64,000 nt of DNA from QWPT01 sp041161465. Its GTDB lineage: Bacteria; Planctomycetota; Phycisphaerae; Phycisphaerales; SM1A02. Position 1 is the first letter of the stretch, and every line of letters starts with the position of its first letter. The notes beneath the pieces were generated by a model. It was not told the DNA's origin. It searched no databases and saw only the letters and a list, made by a program, of their open reading frames with translations. This document shows, piece after piece, positions 53,720 through 63,024 of this stretch. Location of the stretch: contig JBEAUK010000164.1 in assembly GCA_041161465.1 (NCBI GenBank), forward strand, positions 14,550 through 78,549, in the 5' to 3' direction. The position numbers and the translations under genes were made by a program.

Positions 53720-53797
53720 TTCAGCCTGCTGCGCGACTCGCGCCAGCCCTCAAATCCCGCGCCCTCAAATCCCGCGCCCTCGGTTCCGCAGGCTGAA
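53720..53797. repeat. 15-bp direct repeat within a 10-bp inverted repeat
   Basis: CCCTCAAATCCCGCG occurs twice in tandem at 53747-53761 and 53762-53776. Around it, TTCAGCCTGC (53720-53729) is inverted as GCAGGCTGAA (53788-53797). The 257-base gap between the convergent ABC-F and anti-sigma genes holds only these repeats and the 13-bp repeat above. Confidence 0.75.
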
Positions 53798-53829
53798 GTC
53801 CGCCGCAAGCGACGGCCGCTCATATCGCG

Positions 53830-54741
53830 TCAGGCCGTGAACAGCATCGCGCCAGATCCGTTGCGGATCTCGACAAGTCCAGCGCGCGCGAACTCAGCCG
53901 GCACTTCGCAGACCTTGCCGAAGCCCATCGAATCCACGCGGAACTGCTGAACATGCGGCGAACCGCCCTCCGGATCGCGAATGACGATCTCGAGCGTTTC
54001 ACCGACATCGAACCCAACGCCAAGAACCGCGACGCGGCCGCTCTCTGGATCGGCGAAGATCTCGACATGCGCCTTCTGCGCGCCCTGGATCCGCTTCAGA
54101 TCGAGGTGACGGGCGCGACCGAAGTCGAAGCCGGCCATCGTCGAGGCGATCGAACGCATGTCCGCGTCGACGATCTCCGCGGTCGCGAAACCAGCGAGCT
54201 TCTCGGAGACCGCGACATAGCGCCAGTTGAAGTAGACCGACACGCACAGCGCCGCGAGCAAGAAGAACGCCGCCGCACGCCAGTACGGCTGCCGAACCGT
54301 CTGCAGGCGCTCGCGCTCGCGCGTGATGCCGTCGATGATCGAGCGCACCGTGTCGACCGACATCTGATCGCGGCTGGGAGCGGACGCCTTCGCAGCGGCA
54401 GCGCGCGAACCGATCACAGCGATCGGAGCGGCAGCGGCGGTCTCCTGCTCGATCACATACGCGACGCGCCCGAGCGTGCGAAGGCGCAGCGACTCGCTCG
54501 GAGTCTCGTCAGAGCGGAGCGATGGCTCGAGCACGAGCCGCTCCTGCATCGACCGCACCTCGGCCTGAAGCGAGGGCGACGCAGCCGCAAAGAGACGCTC
54601 AAGGCGAGTCTCCTCGGTCGGCTCGATCAATCCCCGTGCCTCGAGTTCCGCAAGCTGCATCAGCTCGTCACGATCGACCCCGCCGCCGAGGGGGCCGCCG
54701 GGGGTTGCATCGCCTTGACCTGTCGTAAACCTATCAGTCAT
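53830..54741 (-). CDS. Probable membrane anti-sigma factor
   Basis: 303 residues. A cytoplasmic N-terminal part (about 1-150: LMQLAELEARGLIEPTEETR, LFAAASPSLQAEVRSMQERL), one membrane span (YWRAAAFFLLAALCVSVYFN, about 152-170), and a periplasmic C-terminal half of beta type. The layout is that of RskA/RsiW-like anti-sigma factors that hold an ECF sigma factor at the membrane; the zinc-binding HxxxCxxC motif is absent, as in RskA. It follows the ECF sigma gene on the same strand. ATG at 54741 has AGGTAGGA close by. Confidence 0.7.
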   Translation of the reverse strand: MTDRFTTGQGDATPGGPLGGGVDRDELMQLAELEARGLIEPTEETRLERLFAAASPSLQAEVRSMQERLVLEPSLRSDETPSESLRLRTLGRVAYVIEQETAAAAPIAVIGSRAAAAKASAPSRDQMSVDTVRSIIDGITRERERLQTVRQPYWRAAAFFLLAALCVSVYFNWRYVAVSEKLAGFATAEIVDADMRSIASTMAGFDFGRARHLDLKRIQGAQKAHVEIFADPESGRVAVLGVGFDVGETLEIVIRDPEGGSPHVQQFRVDSMGFGKVCEVPAEFARAGLVEIRNGSGAMLFTA

Positions 54742-54985
54742 TCCTACCTACATCCTGCTGGAGGCGCTGATTCGACACCCGGGGATTTACAACCGCCCCG
54801 AGTCTGCCCGGACACGCCTTCCTACCCTGCGAATGCGCGATACGCGCCCCACGCAAGGGCGGTTGCGACATGATCTTCTGATTCGGCTGCGCGGCGCCAA
54901 AGACCGCTGTCACCGCAGCACCGAGAACCTTGCGCCGCGGGAGCCCGGCTGCGCGCGCGGAGGTTGGCAGCGGACGCAGCGTCAT
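54734..54985 (-). CDS. Possible small coupled protein between sigma and anti-sigma genes
   Basis: An 83-codon frame whose ATG overlaps the sigma factor stop (ATGA, 4 bases) and whose stop overlaps the anti-sigma start by 8 bases. The product begins MTLRPLPTSARAAGL, then PRRKVLGAAVTAVFGAA, like a twin-arginine signal or a basic head with one short span. The first 55 codons have the usual third-position G/C bias; the rest less so. It fills an otherwise unexplained 240-base gap. No family recognised. Confidence 0.35.
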   Translation of the reverse strand: MTLRPLPTSARAAGLPRRKVLGAAVTAVFGAAQPNQKIMSQPPLRGARIAHSQGRKACPGRLGAVVNPRVSNQRLQQDVGRND

Positions 54986-55572
54986 GCCGAGTCTCCCGCC
55001 GAGCCCGAGGCCGCATCAAGGCCCTCAAGTTCCCGAAGCTTCGTGAGCCCTCGGCTGAGGGCGCTCTTCACGGTTCCAAGCGGCGCGTCGAGCTGCTCCG
55101 CGATCTCTCGAAGGCTGAAACCTTGGAGGTACGCGCGCTCAATGACGGTCCGCTGCAGCTCGGGAAGCCTCGCCAGTTGGCGTCGCAGACGATCTCGCCC
55201 CTCGGACGATTCAGCGCGACTTCCGTTGGCATCCGCCGCGAACGCGGGTGATTCCACGCGATTCTCGTCCAAAGCCACGCGATCCGGCCGTGCCGACTGC
55301 CGACGCAGCCGGTCGATCAGGTGCCGCCGGGTGATGAGCATGACCCAGGTGACCAGCTTCGCGCGGTGCGGATCGAATCGGTCGGCCGTCCTCCACAGGC
55401 GGACGAACACCTCCTGAACCGCATCCTCGGTCTCGGGCCGCGTGCCCAGCACTTGCCGGGCAGATTGGTAGACCAGCACGCTGAAACGAGCGTACAGCTC
55501 GTCGAGAGCCGCTTCATCGGAAGCGGCTACGCGCTGCATCAGCTGCCAGTCGGCGTGTTCGGCGGGCTCCAT
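54982..55572 (-). CDS. ECF-type RNA polymerase sigma factor
   Basis: 196 residues. Region 2: LYARFSVLVYQSARQVLGTR, PETEDAVQEVFVRLWR (core and -10 binding), FDPHRAKLVTWVMLITRRHL (-10 recognition). Region 4: LPELQRTVIERAYLQGFSLR then EIAEQLDAPLGTVKSALSRG (-35 helix-turn-helix). Region 3 is missing, as in extracytoplasmic-function sigma factors. The linker of about 30 residues is Ala/Ser/Glu-rich. GAGGAG precedes the ATG. It heads a minus-strand group with the small frame and the probable anti-sigma gene. Confidence 0.93.
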   Translation of the reverse strand: MEPAEHADWQLMQRVAASDEAALDELYARFSVLVYQSARQVLGTRPETEDAVQEVFVRLWRTADRFDPHRAKLVTWVMLITRRHLIDRLRRQSARPDRVALDENRVESPAFAADANGSRAESSEGRDRLRRQLARLPELQRTVIERAYLQGFSLREIAEQLDAPLGTVKSALSRGLTKLRELEGLDAASGSAGDSA

Positions 55573-55909
55573 TCGAGGCTCCTCATCGGGAAATCTACCG
55601 CAGAACGATGTGAAATCCAGACTTAGGACTTCAATCGCGGAAAGACGGGGGTATCTTGCCTCATGTCCGAGAGTCCCCGTGCGCGTCGCATCCGTTTCCG
55701 ACGCGTGTCGAAGGACAAGTTGATCCCGCGTTCGGCGCGGTCTTCGGCACGGTCCCGTTTCGGGAACCGTTCCAAGGGCCGAGCCTTCGGTGGATCAGCT
55801 TCCTGAGAGGTCGCCCGAGCCCAAGCTCTGGCGCATGGTTCTAGAGATGACCCGCTGCCGCCCAGCCTCGCTGTTGCGCGCTCGTCCGTCTTGCACCGGA
55901 CGCGGGGTC
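55573..55909. other. Intergenic region, divergent promoters
   Basis: 337 bases between the ECF sigma gene (-) and the pseudopilin-like gene (+). I see an imperfect inverted repeat near 55752-55772 (CGGTCCCG...CGGGAACCG) and no convincing gene. It must hold the promoters of both genes; sigma autoregulation is common in this family. Confidence 0.4.
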
Positions 55910-56650
55910 ATGATTTCGAATCGCATCCTCGCGGCACGGGCATTCACGATCCTCGAACTGCTGGTCGTCATCTCGGTTGTCGCGATCCTCACCGCGATCC
56001 TGATGCCGGCGCTGGCGCGCGTGCGCGAGGCAGGCGAGCGCATGCAGTGCGCAAGCAACATGCGCCAGGTCGCCTGCGCCATCATCGACTACTCCGACGA
56101 CCACCGCGACCGCCTGCCGGCGCTCGACTACACCGCGCAACAAGGAATGGTGCCCCGCTTCAGCGAGGCAATGGCGCTGTCTGACACCACCGGCCGTAGG
56201 GCCGATGGCCTCGGTCGCCTCATCCTCGGTAAGAACGGCGGCTACCTCGGCGACCCGCGCGTGCTCTACTGCCCCTGCCACCGCGGCGACCATCCCTTCT
56301 CGCGCTACGAGTCACAGCTCACGGCGCGCACGCCGTCCGGCTTCGGCGAGACGGTGTTCTGCAACTACCACTACCGTGGAACCTTCGATCCCGTCACGAT
56401 GGAGCTGCTTCCGCGCGATGTGCGGCCGGACCTCGTGCTGCTGGTCGACGGTCTTCGCTCCCGGCGCGACTTCAGCCATGTCCTCGGAACCAACCGTCTG
56501 AAGGCCGATGGCTCGGTGGATTGGCACGCGGACACCGCGAACGCGATCTATCGTGCGCTTCCCATCGAGCCGATGGGCTTTGGCGATGCCGATGTGTTCG
56601 CGGCGGTGTGGACGCTCATCGACCGCCGTCCGCCTTCAAGCGACGACTGA
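55910..56650 (+). CDS. Prepilin-type secreted protein (type II secretion pseudopilin-like)
   Basis: 246 residues. SNRILAARA then FTILELLVVISVVAILTAIL is a class III prepilin signal: cleavage before Phe, Glu at position 5 of the mature protein, and a hydrophobic helix (motif called N-methylation). The body (YCPCHRGDHPFSRYESQ, VFCNYHYRGTFDP, VDWHADTANAIYR) resembles the planctomycete family of 'prepilin-type N-terminal cleavage/methylation domain' proteins with an H-x-G and final D/W region. Some work in secretion, most are of unknown role. The ATG 55910 is the nearest to the signal; the upstream frame lacks coding bias. Confidence 0.85.
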   Translation: MISNRILAARAFTILELLVVISVVAILTAILMPALARVREAGERMQCASNMRQVACAIIDYSDDHRDRLPALDYTAQQGMVPRFSEAMALSDTTGRRADGLGRLILGKNGGYLGDPRVLYCPCHRGDHPFSRYESQLTARTPSGFGETVFCNYHYRGTFDPVTMELLPRDVRPDLVLLVDGLRSRRDFSHVLGTNRLKADGSVDWHADTANAIYRALPIEPMGFGDADVFAAVWTLIDRRPPSSDD

Positions 56651-56667
56651 AACCCGTCAACCGACGC

Positions 56668-57642
56668 TCATCGCTCGACTTCGTCGCGGCGCAGGTCGAT
56701 CGCTTGCGCTCGGTGGCGCCGTCCGTCGAGATCCACCGCTTCCGCGCGCAACGCCTTCCATGGGCTCCGAACCAGCGCGAGATCGATTCTCCAGAACGGA
56801 TACTTGGCGGGGTAGGTACCGCCCCAGCCCGCGCCGGCATGCGCGAAGGCATCGACATATCCCGTGCCGAACGCGCGCAGCGAGTTGCTCCCGCCCGGTG
56901 TGTTGAAGTCACCGATGAGGAGATCGGGTGAGGTCGGATCGGCGCCCGCCACGAGTGCGGCGAGCTCGCCTGCGGTCTGCTCGCGCGGGAGGCGCGGGTC
57001 GCTCGGGAGGTCGATGGCCCGAATCGAGATCGGACCCCACTTCGTCGACACGACGATTCGGCTTGCAGAGCCTCGCTTCGCAGCAGCGATGGGCGTCGCC
57101 TCGATGACAGGCAACCGCGAGAGAAGCGTGAATCGCCCGGGGCGATGAATCTCGTAGCCAGCGGCAAGGCAGCGCAGCGCGCGCTCGCCCGTGGCGAGCT
57201 GGCCGGCGTCGGTCAGCACCACGATGTCGCCGCCGAGATCGATGAGCTCGTCGAGCACCAGCGCGTTCATATTTTCCTCGAGCGGATAGCTCGCGTTCCA
57301 GTGCACGATGCGCAGCGCATCGGTGGGCCGAGCCTTCGGCAAGCCCCACATCTCGAGCAGTCCGACGCCGACGCAGGCAGCCGAGAGCACACCGACAGCC
57401 ACGAGCCCGCGCGCCTCGGGCCTGTCGCGGCCGAGGCCCCGCACCGCGGCCAGCGCGATCAACGCCCAGAGCAGCGCGGCGCCTGCGAGCAGCGGCCGCG
57501 GCACGAACCAGACCCACTGCAGCGCCACAACCGAGTCCGTCGCGAACTCCGACACGACAAACGCGGCGATCACGAGGATCGCCGGCCACTTGAGCAGCGA
57601 GAGCAGCCGCGAGGGCTTTGGAGCTGTCGAATCGGTCGCCAT
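56668..57642 (-). CDS. Endonuclease/exonuclease/phosphatase family membrane protein
   Basis: 324 residues. The head has two to three membrane spans (about 15-100), then an EEP domain: LRIVHWNASYP (N-terminal Asn), LTDAGQ, LLIGDFNTP (Asp/Asn catalytic pair), and WRIDLALVR. The C-terminal SDH motif is degenerate: DGRRHRAQAIDLR keeps the His but has Arg in place of Asp, so activity is in doubt. The family includes DNases, sphingomyelinases and phosphatases; a membrane-anchored form with periplasmic catalytic domain is common in planctomycetes. Converges with the pseudopilin-like gene (17 bases). The ribosome site is weak. Confidence 0.82.
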   Translation of the reverse strand: MATDSTAPKPSRLLSLLKWPAILVIAAFVVSEFATDSVVALQWVWFVPRPLLAGAALLWALIALAAVRGLGRDRPEARGLVAVGVLSAACVGVGLLEMWGLPKARPTDALRIVHWNASYPLEENMNALVLDELIDLGGDIVVLTDAGQLATGERALRCLAAGYEIHRPGRFTLLSRLPVIEATPIAAAKRGSASRIVVSTKWGPISIRAIDLPSDPRLPREQTAGELAALVAGADPTSPDLLIGDFNTPGGSNSLRAFGTGYVDAFAHAGAGWGGTYPAKYPFWRIDLALVRSPWKALRAEAVDLDGRRHRAQAIDLRRDEVER

Positions 57643-57712
57643 GTTTCGCGCGGGAGTTTTCGGCGCAACCGCGGGCGCCTCGTGAGCGCCACCTCGGCGA
57701 GACCAACGAACG

Positions 57713-58726
57713 CTACGCCCGCCCCCTCTGCGGCGGAGGCAGGTTCTCGCCACGATCACGCTCGGCGAGGACGCGCGCCACGGTCGGACCGAGCCCATGC
57801 GCAGCGCAGATCACGGCGCTGTTGGCAACCAACCTGCGGCCGAGGCCGCATTCGATGGGACCTTCGTCGACATCGCCGATCCACGCGCCGGCCTCGCGCG
57901 CAAGAAGCACAGCGCCCGCGTGATCCCAGATGTAGTTGCCGGGCCCGCTGCCGCGGCGGCTGTACGCGATGTCCGCTTCCCCGAGGATGACGAGCCCGTA
58001 CTTCGCCTGGCTGTCCGCGTGCACGAGCGTGCACGGATGCCCAGACGCCTCGCCGACCGAGCGGCGCGCATCCTTCTGCTTGTCGGTCGCGCGCGACGGC
58101 GCGACCACCCGTACCGTCGCAGCAGCACCCAAGGGATCGCGTGCCACGCGCCAACGCGTCGGCTCGCCCTCGTCGCCTGCGTCGAGCGGGTACGACCAGC
58201 AGCCCTCGCCGGCAACGGCCGAAAGCAGCACTCCGCCCGCAAGCGTCGGGTAGCCGTTCGACGCGAAGACCGGCTCGCCCTTGCGCAGAAGCGCGAGGCA
58301 TGGACACCAGTGCTGGTGATCGACAAAGCCCTGCGTTCCGTCGATCGGATCGAGCACCCAGACATCCTCGACATCGCGCGCACGGCCGTCGAACTGACCT
58401 GCCGAGAGGAGCCGCGCGATCTCCGGCTCGCCGCCGTCGAAACCCCACTCGTGCAGCAGCGCGCGGCAATGCGCCTCTGCGGCGAGCTTCCCGCCGATCG
58501 AGTGGTGGTCTTCCTCCGCGATCACCGGGATGCGGCCGAACGCCCGCTCGAGCTCGGACAGGATGTAGATCTGGAGCGCCACATCGACCGCGGTCACCAC
58601 CGAGCCGTCGGGCTTCTGGACGATCGCCTCGGGCGGAAGCCCCTGGCGTGCCGCGACCGCGAGGTTGGTGGCGTCGTGCATGATGTCCGCAGCGAGGTCG
58701 AGGGTCTCAAGGTCGATGCGGTGCAT
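57713..58726 (-). CDS. CysQ/inositol monophosphatase family phosphatase
   Basis: 337 residues with the Li+-sensitive phosphatase metal motifs: IAEEDHHS (Glu ligand), WVLDPIDGTQGFV (Asp-Pro-Ile-Asp-Gly-Thr) and IWDHAGAVLLAREAGAWIGD. In the HAL2/BPNT/CysQ branch the enzyme hydrolyses 3'-phosphoadenosine 5'-phosphate (PAP) to AMP, clearing the by-product of PAPS use. The window also encodes a PAPS-dependent sulfotransferase at 7559-9067, consistent with this role. Divergent from dnaK. The ATG at 58726 is chosen since the upstream frame (77 codons) lies in the dnaK promoter region. Confidence 0.85.
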   Translation of the reverse strand: MHRIDLETLDLAADIMHDATNLAVAARQGLPPEAIVQKPDGSVVTAVDVALQIYILSELERAFGRIPVIAEEDHHSIGGKLAAEAHCRALLHEWGFDGGEPEIARLLSAGQFDGRARDVEDVWVLDPIDGTQGFVDHQHWCPCLALLRKGEPVFASNGYPTLAGGVLLSAVAGEGCWSYPLDAGDEGEPTRWRVARDPLGAAATVRVVAPSRATDKQKDARRSVGEASGHPCTLVHADSQAKYGLVILGEADIAYSRRGSGPGNYIWDHAGAVLLAREAGAWIGDVDEGPIECGLGRRLVANSAVICAAHGLGPTVARVLAERDRGENLPPPQRGRA

Positions 58727-58773
58727 GGCGGGAGCGTAGCAATGCGCTTCGGCGCCGTGACCCCGCCCACTTC

Positions 58774-58796
58774 CTGCCACGGTGCCAATGTGGCAG
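58774..58796. promoter_or_regulatory. CIRCE-like inverted repeat upstream of dnaK
   Basis: CTGCCAC, nine bases, GTGGCAG. A perfect 7-bp inverted repeat with a 9-base spacer, the geometry of the HrcA operator CIRCE but not its sequence (TTAGCACTC-N9-GAGTGCTAA). It lies 188 bases before the dnaK start. Confidence 0.4.
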
Positions 58797-58857
58797 ACGA
58801 CCGACCCGCCCCCGCCGACTTCCGCAGCGTCTGGCACACGAAACGGCGCCTTACGGC

Positions 58858-58873
58858 TGGCACCGACTTTGCA
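58858..58873 (+). promoter_or_regulatory. Candidate sigma-54 promoter of dnaK
   Basis: TGGCACCGACTTTGCA agrees with the -24/-12 consensus TGGCAC(G)N4TTGC(A/T) at every defined base except the seventh, including the invariant GG and GC at the right spacing. A transcript would start near 58884, about 100 bases before the dnaK ATG. Confidence 0.6.
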
Positions 58874-58912
58874 TTTCCAGCCGACCTCGACGGGCTGCGG
58901 CCCGGCCGGGGC

Positions 58913-58934
58913 GCATGCGCGACCCAGCGCATGC
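58913..58934. promoter_or_regulatory. Inverted repeat in dnaK leader
   Basis: GCATGCGC, six bases (GACCCA), GCGCATGC: a perfect 8-bp inverted repeat 50 bases before the dnaK start. It could be an operator or a hairpin in the 5' untranslated region. Confidence 0.45.
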
Positions 58935-58983
58935 CCGCCAGTCAGCGCCCCGCGCAACCCGCCGGGCGGGAAGGAACGAAATC

Positions 58984-60891
<1,908 letters not shown>

Positions 60892-60917
60892 CCGGTTGAC
60901 GACCACCGTATGCCCAC

Positions 60918-60954
60918 ACAGCCTCGCCGCGAGTCCTCGCGGCGAGGCTGTTTT
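60918..60954 (+). terminator. Rho-independent terminator of dnaK
   Basis: ACAGCCTCGCCGCGAG, loop TC, CTCGCGGCGAGGCTGT (16-bp perfect stem) then TTT. It lies 27 bases after the dnaK stop. Confidence 0.9.
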
Positions 60955-61000
60955 ACTGGTTGCGCGAATTGCAGAACCGCAAAACCGTGCCGCGCAGCGA

Positions 61001-61148
61001 CCCGCTCGTACCCGCTTGTACCCGGCACCCGACGGGCACAGTGAAGGATGCGCGCAGATACAACCACCACAGTGACTTATGCCTTGGGCTCGAGGTGCCA
61101 GGGATGTACCCGCTCGTACCCGCTCGTACCCGCGAACTACCCGGCACC
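61001..61148. repeat. Degenerate 10-bp repeats (CTCGTACCCG)
   Basis: Two clusters, 61001-61030 and 61107-61148, hold CCCGCTCGTACCCGCTTGTA and similar units every 10 bases, each ending in a CCCGGCACC box. They lie in the 451-base gap between dnaK and the FGE gene, which holds no convincing gene. Confidence 0.7.
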
Positions 61149-61239
61149 GTTCCTCAACACTGCGCCTCTGCGGGAAAATCAGTTTTCGGGCCGCAATCCA
61201 CGCGCTGCGATATCGCAACGCGATGCGATGCGATTCGCG

Positions 61240-61273
61240 AAAGAAACACCCCGCGCGTGCGACGCGCGGGGTG
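61240..61273 (-). terminator. Rho-independent terminator of the FGE gene
   Basis: Read on the minus strand: CACCCCGCGCGT, loop of 3, ACGCGCGGGGTG (12-bp perfect stem) followed by TTTCTTT. It lies 70 bases after the stop codon at 61343; the span between is a pyrimidine-rich tract on the transcript. Confidence 0.8.
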
Positions 61274-61287
61274 AGAGTGTTGCTCAA

Positions 61288-61342
61288 GAAGGAAGGAAGA
61301 AAGGAGAAGGGTAAAGGAAAGAGGAAAGAGCGTAGAGGAAAC
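61288..61342. repeat. Homopurine tract
   Basis: About 55 bases that are nearly all A or G on the plus strand (AAGAAGGAAGGAAGAAAGGA, then GGGTAAAGGAAAGAGGAAAG with a few interruptions). It lies in the 3' untranslated region of the FGE gene. Confidence 0.7.
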
Positions 61343-62866
61343 TCAGAGGGGGGCCCTCGCGACACGGAACCCGAGGATGATGCCCGTGGTGTCGGGCGTT
61401 AAGGCGGAGCGCCAGGAGGAGCGCACGATGTCCGCGTAGTCGTCCCACCCGCCGCCGCGCGTCACGCGCTGCGAGCCGAGGGTCGGCCCCGTCGGGTTCG
61501 TCTGCGCCGCCGACGAGTAGTAGCCGTACCAGTCGTTCACCCACTCCCACACATTGCCCGACATGTCGTACAGGCCGTAGCCGTTTGCAGCCTTGCCGCC
61601 AACGGGGCGCGTCTGACCGTTCAGGGTCTGGTTGAATCTGCCCCACGCGATGCTTCCGACGAGCGTGTCGTCGTTTGTCCCGTTCAGGTACCCCATGAAG
61701 CCGTGGAACGCCGTCGTCGTGCCCGCTCGGTACGCGTACTCCCATTCGGCCTCGGTCGGAAGCCGCATGCCAGTCGCCGCCAGAAAGCCCTGGATCGTGT
61801 TCCACGACACCCGCTCGACAGGCCGGTTCGGCACCTGTGCCGCGGGCACCTCTGCGCTTGCACTTTGGAAACCCGACGGATTCGACCCCATCTTCGCAGT
61901 CCACTGCGCCTGCGTCACCTCGTAGCGGCCCATGTAGAACGCATTCGTCAGGGTCACCGCGTGCACGGGGCTTTCGTCGCCGTTGCACCCGTACGTATTC
62001 GACGCCGAGCACCCCATGTTGAAAGTCCCCGGCGGGATCAGCATCATCTCGATGCCCGTGCCGTTGTCGCGCACCCGCCACGCCCAGCCAGTCGCAATGA
62101 TCGCGGCGCGCAGCGACGCATCGGTCACCACCGCTGGATCAGGTATCGCCTCGAGCATGGTGGCCCACGACGGAGTCTGCACCTCGAGATAACTGAACCC
62201 CCCCGCCACGGTCACCGTGCCCTTCGGGCTCGTCACGACAACATTCGCGGCACCAACCGAGCCTGCGGGCGTCACCGCCGTCACCGTCGTCGAGTTCACA
62301 GCGACCACGCTGGTCGCCGGCACGCCGCCGATCGTGACCGATGAGGTGCCCGCGAGATACTGGCCGGTGATCGTGATCGCCGTGCCGCCCGTGTACAGTC
62401 CACTCGACGGCGAGATCGAGGTCACCGATTGCAACACATAGGTGAACGGCGTCGCCGCGAGGCTGGTGCCCGCGGGCGTCGTGACGGCGATCTGCGCCGC
62501 GCCCGCCGCGCCTGGCGGCGTGGTCGCGCGCACCTGCGTTGGCGACAGCACCGTGACGGCCGTGCACGGCGCGCCGCCAACCGTCACCTCGCTCGTCGCC
62601 GCAAGCGCCGTGCCCGTGATGGTGATCACCGTGCCGCCGAGCACGCTGCCGTGCGGGGGCATGACCGACGAGATCGTCGCCGGGCAGGTGCCCCACTGCG
62701 ACAGCACGGCGGAGAGATCAACGCCGTTGACCACTCCATCTCCGTTGGTGTCGCCACTGCAGCCGGATTGGGCGTGCGCGACCGAGACGCCCAGTGATGC
62801 GACGAACGCGGCGACGGTGACGAGAAACGCCCGAACCGGGCGCGTGCGAGCGATTGCGATTGCCAT
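61343..62866 (-). CDS. Secreted protein: dockerin-like repeat, two IPT/TIG domains, FGE-sulfatase domain
   Basis: 507 residues. A signal peptide (cut near 32) is followed by a dockerin-like unit GDTNGDGVVNGVDLSAVLSQ ending in W-G-T-C (about 35-62), two IPT/TIG immunoglobulin-like domains (about 65-145 and 146-230: VTITGTALAATSEVTVGGAP and ITITGQYLAGTSSVTIGGVP), and a C-terminal formylglycine-generating-enzyme/sulfatase-modifying domain (about 260-507: MLIPPGTFNMGCSASNTYGC, LPTEAEWEYAYRAG, DMSGNVWEWVNDWYG, RVTRGGGWDD, LGFRVA). The Cys pair of catalytic FGEs is not obvious. Such secreted FGE-fold proteins may bind carbohydrate or act as receptors. GAGGGTCCGAC precedes the ATG at 62866. Confidence 0.88.
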   Translation of the reverse strand: MAIAIARTRPVRAFLVTVAAFVASLGVSVAHAQSGCSGDTNGDGVVNGVDLSAVLSQWGTCPATISSVMPPHGSVLGGTVITITGTALAATSEVTVGGAPCTAVTVLSPTQVRATTPPGAAGAAQIAVTTPAGTSLAATPFTYVLQSVTSISPSSGLYTGGTAITITGQYLAGTSSVTIGGVPATSVVAVNSTTVTAVTPAGSVGAANVVVTSPKGTVTVAGGFSYLEVQTPSWATMLEAIPDPAVVTDASLRAAIIATGWAWRVRDNGTGIEMMLIPPGTFNMGCSASNTYGCNGDESPVHAVTLTNAFYMGRYEVTQAQWTAKMGSNPSGFQSASAEVPAAQVPNRPVERVSWNTIQGFLAATGMRLPTEAEWEYAYRAGTTTAFHGFMGYLNGTNDDTLVGSIAWGRFNQTLNGQTRPVGGKAANGYGLYDMSGNVWEWVNDWYGYYSSAAQTNPTGPTLGSQRVTRGGGWDDYADIVRSSWRSALTPDTTGIILGFRVARAPL

Positions 62867-63024
62867 GTCGGACCCTCGGGTTGCTGTCAAGTCGAGAACG
62901 AGAACTTCCCAAAGGTACCGCGGGCGGCCGCCGCGACAAAGACGGTGACCGAGTTTGCCGGATATCGGGCGGGTCCACGGGCTTTCCGGGCTCGACTGGC
63001 TCCCCTGTAGACTGCCGCCCCTCG

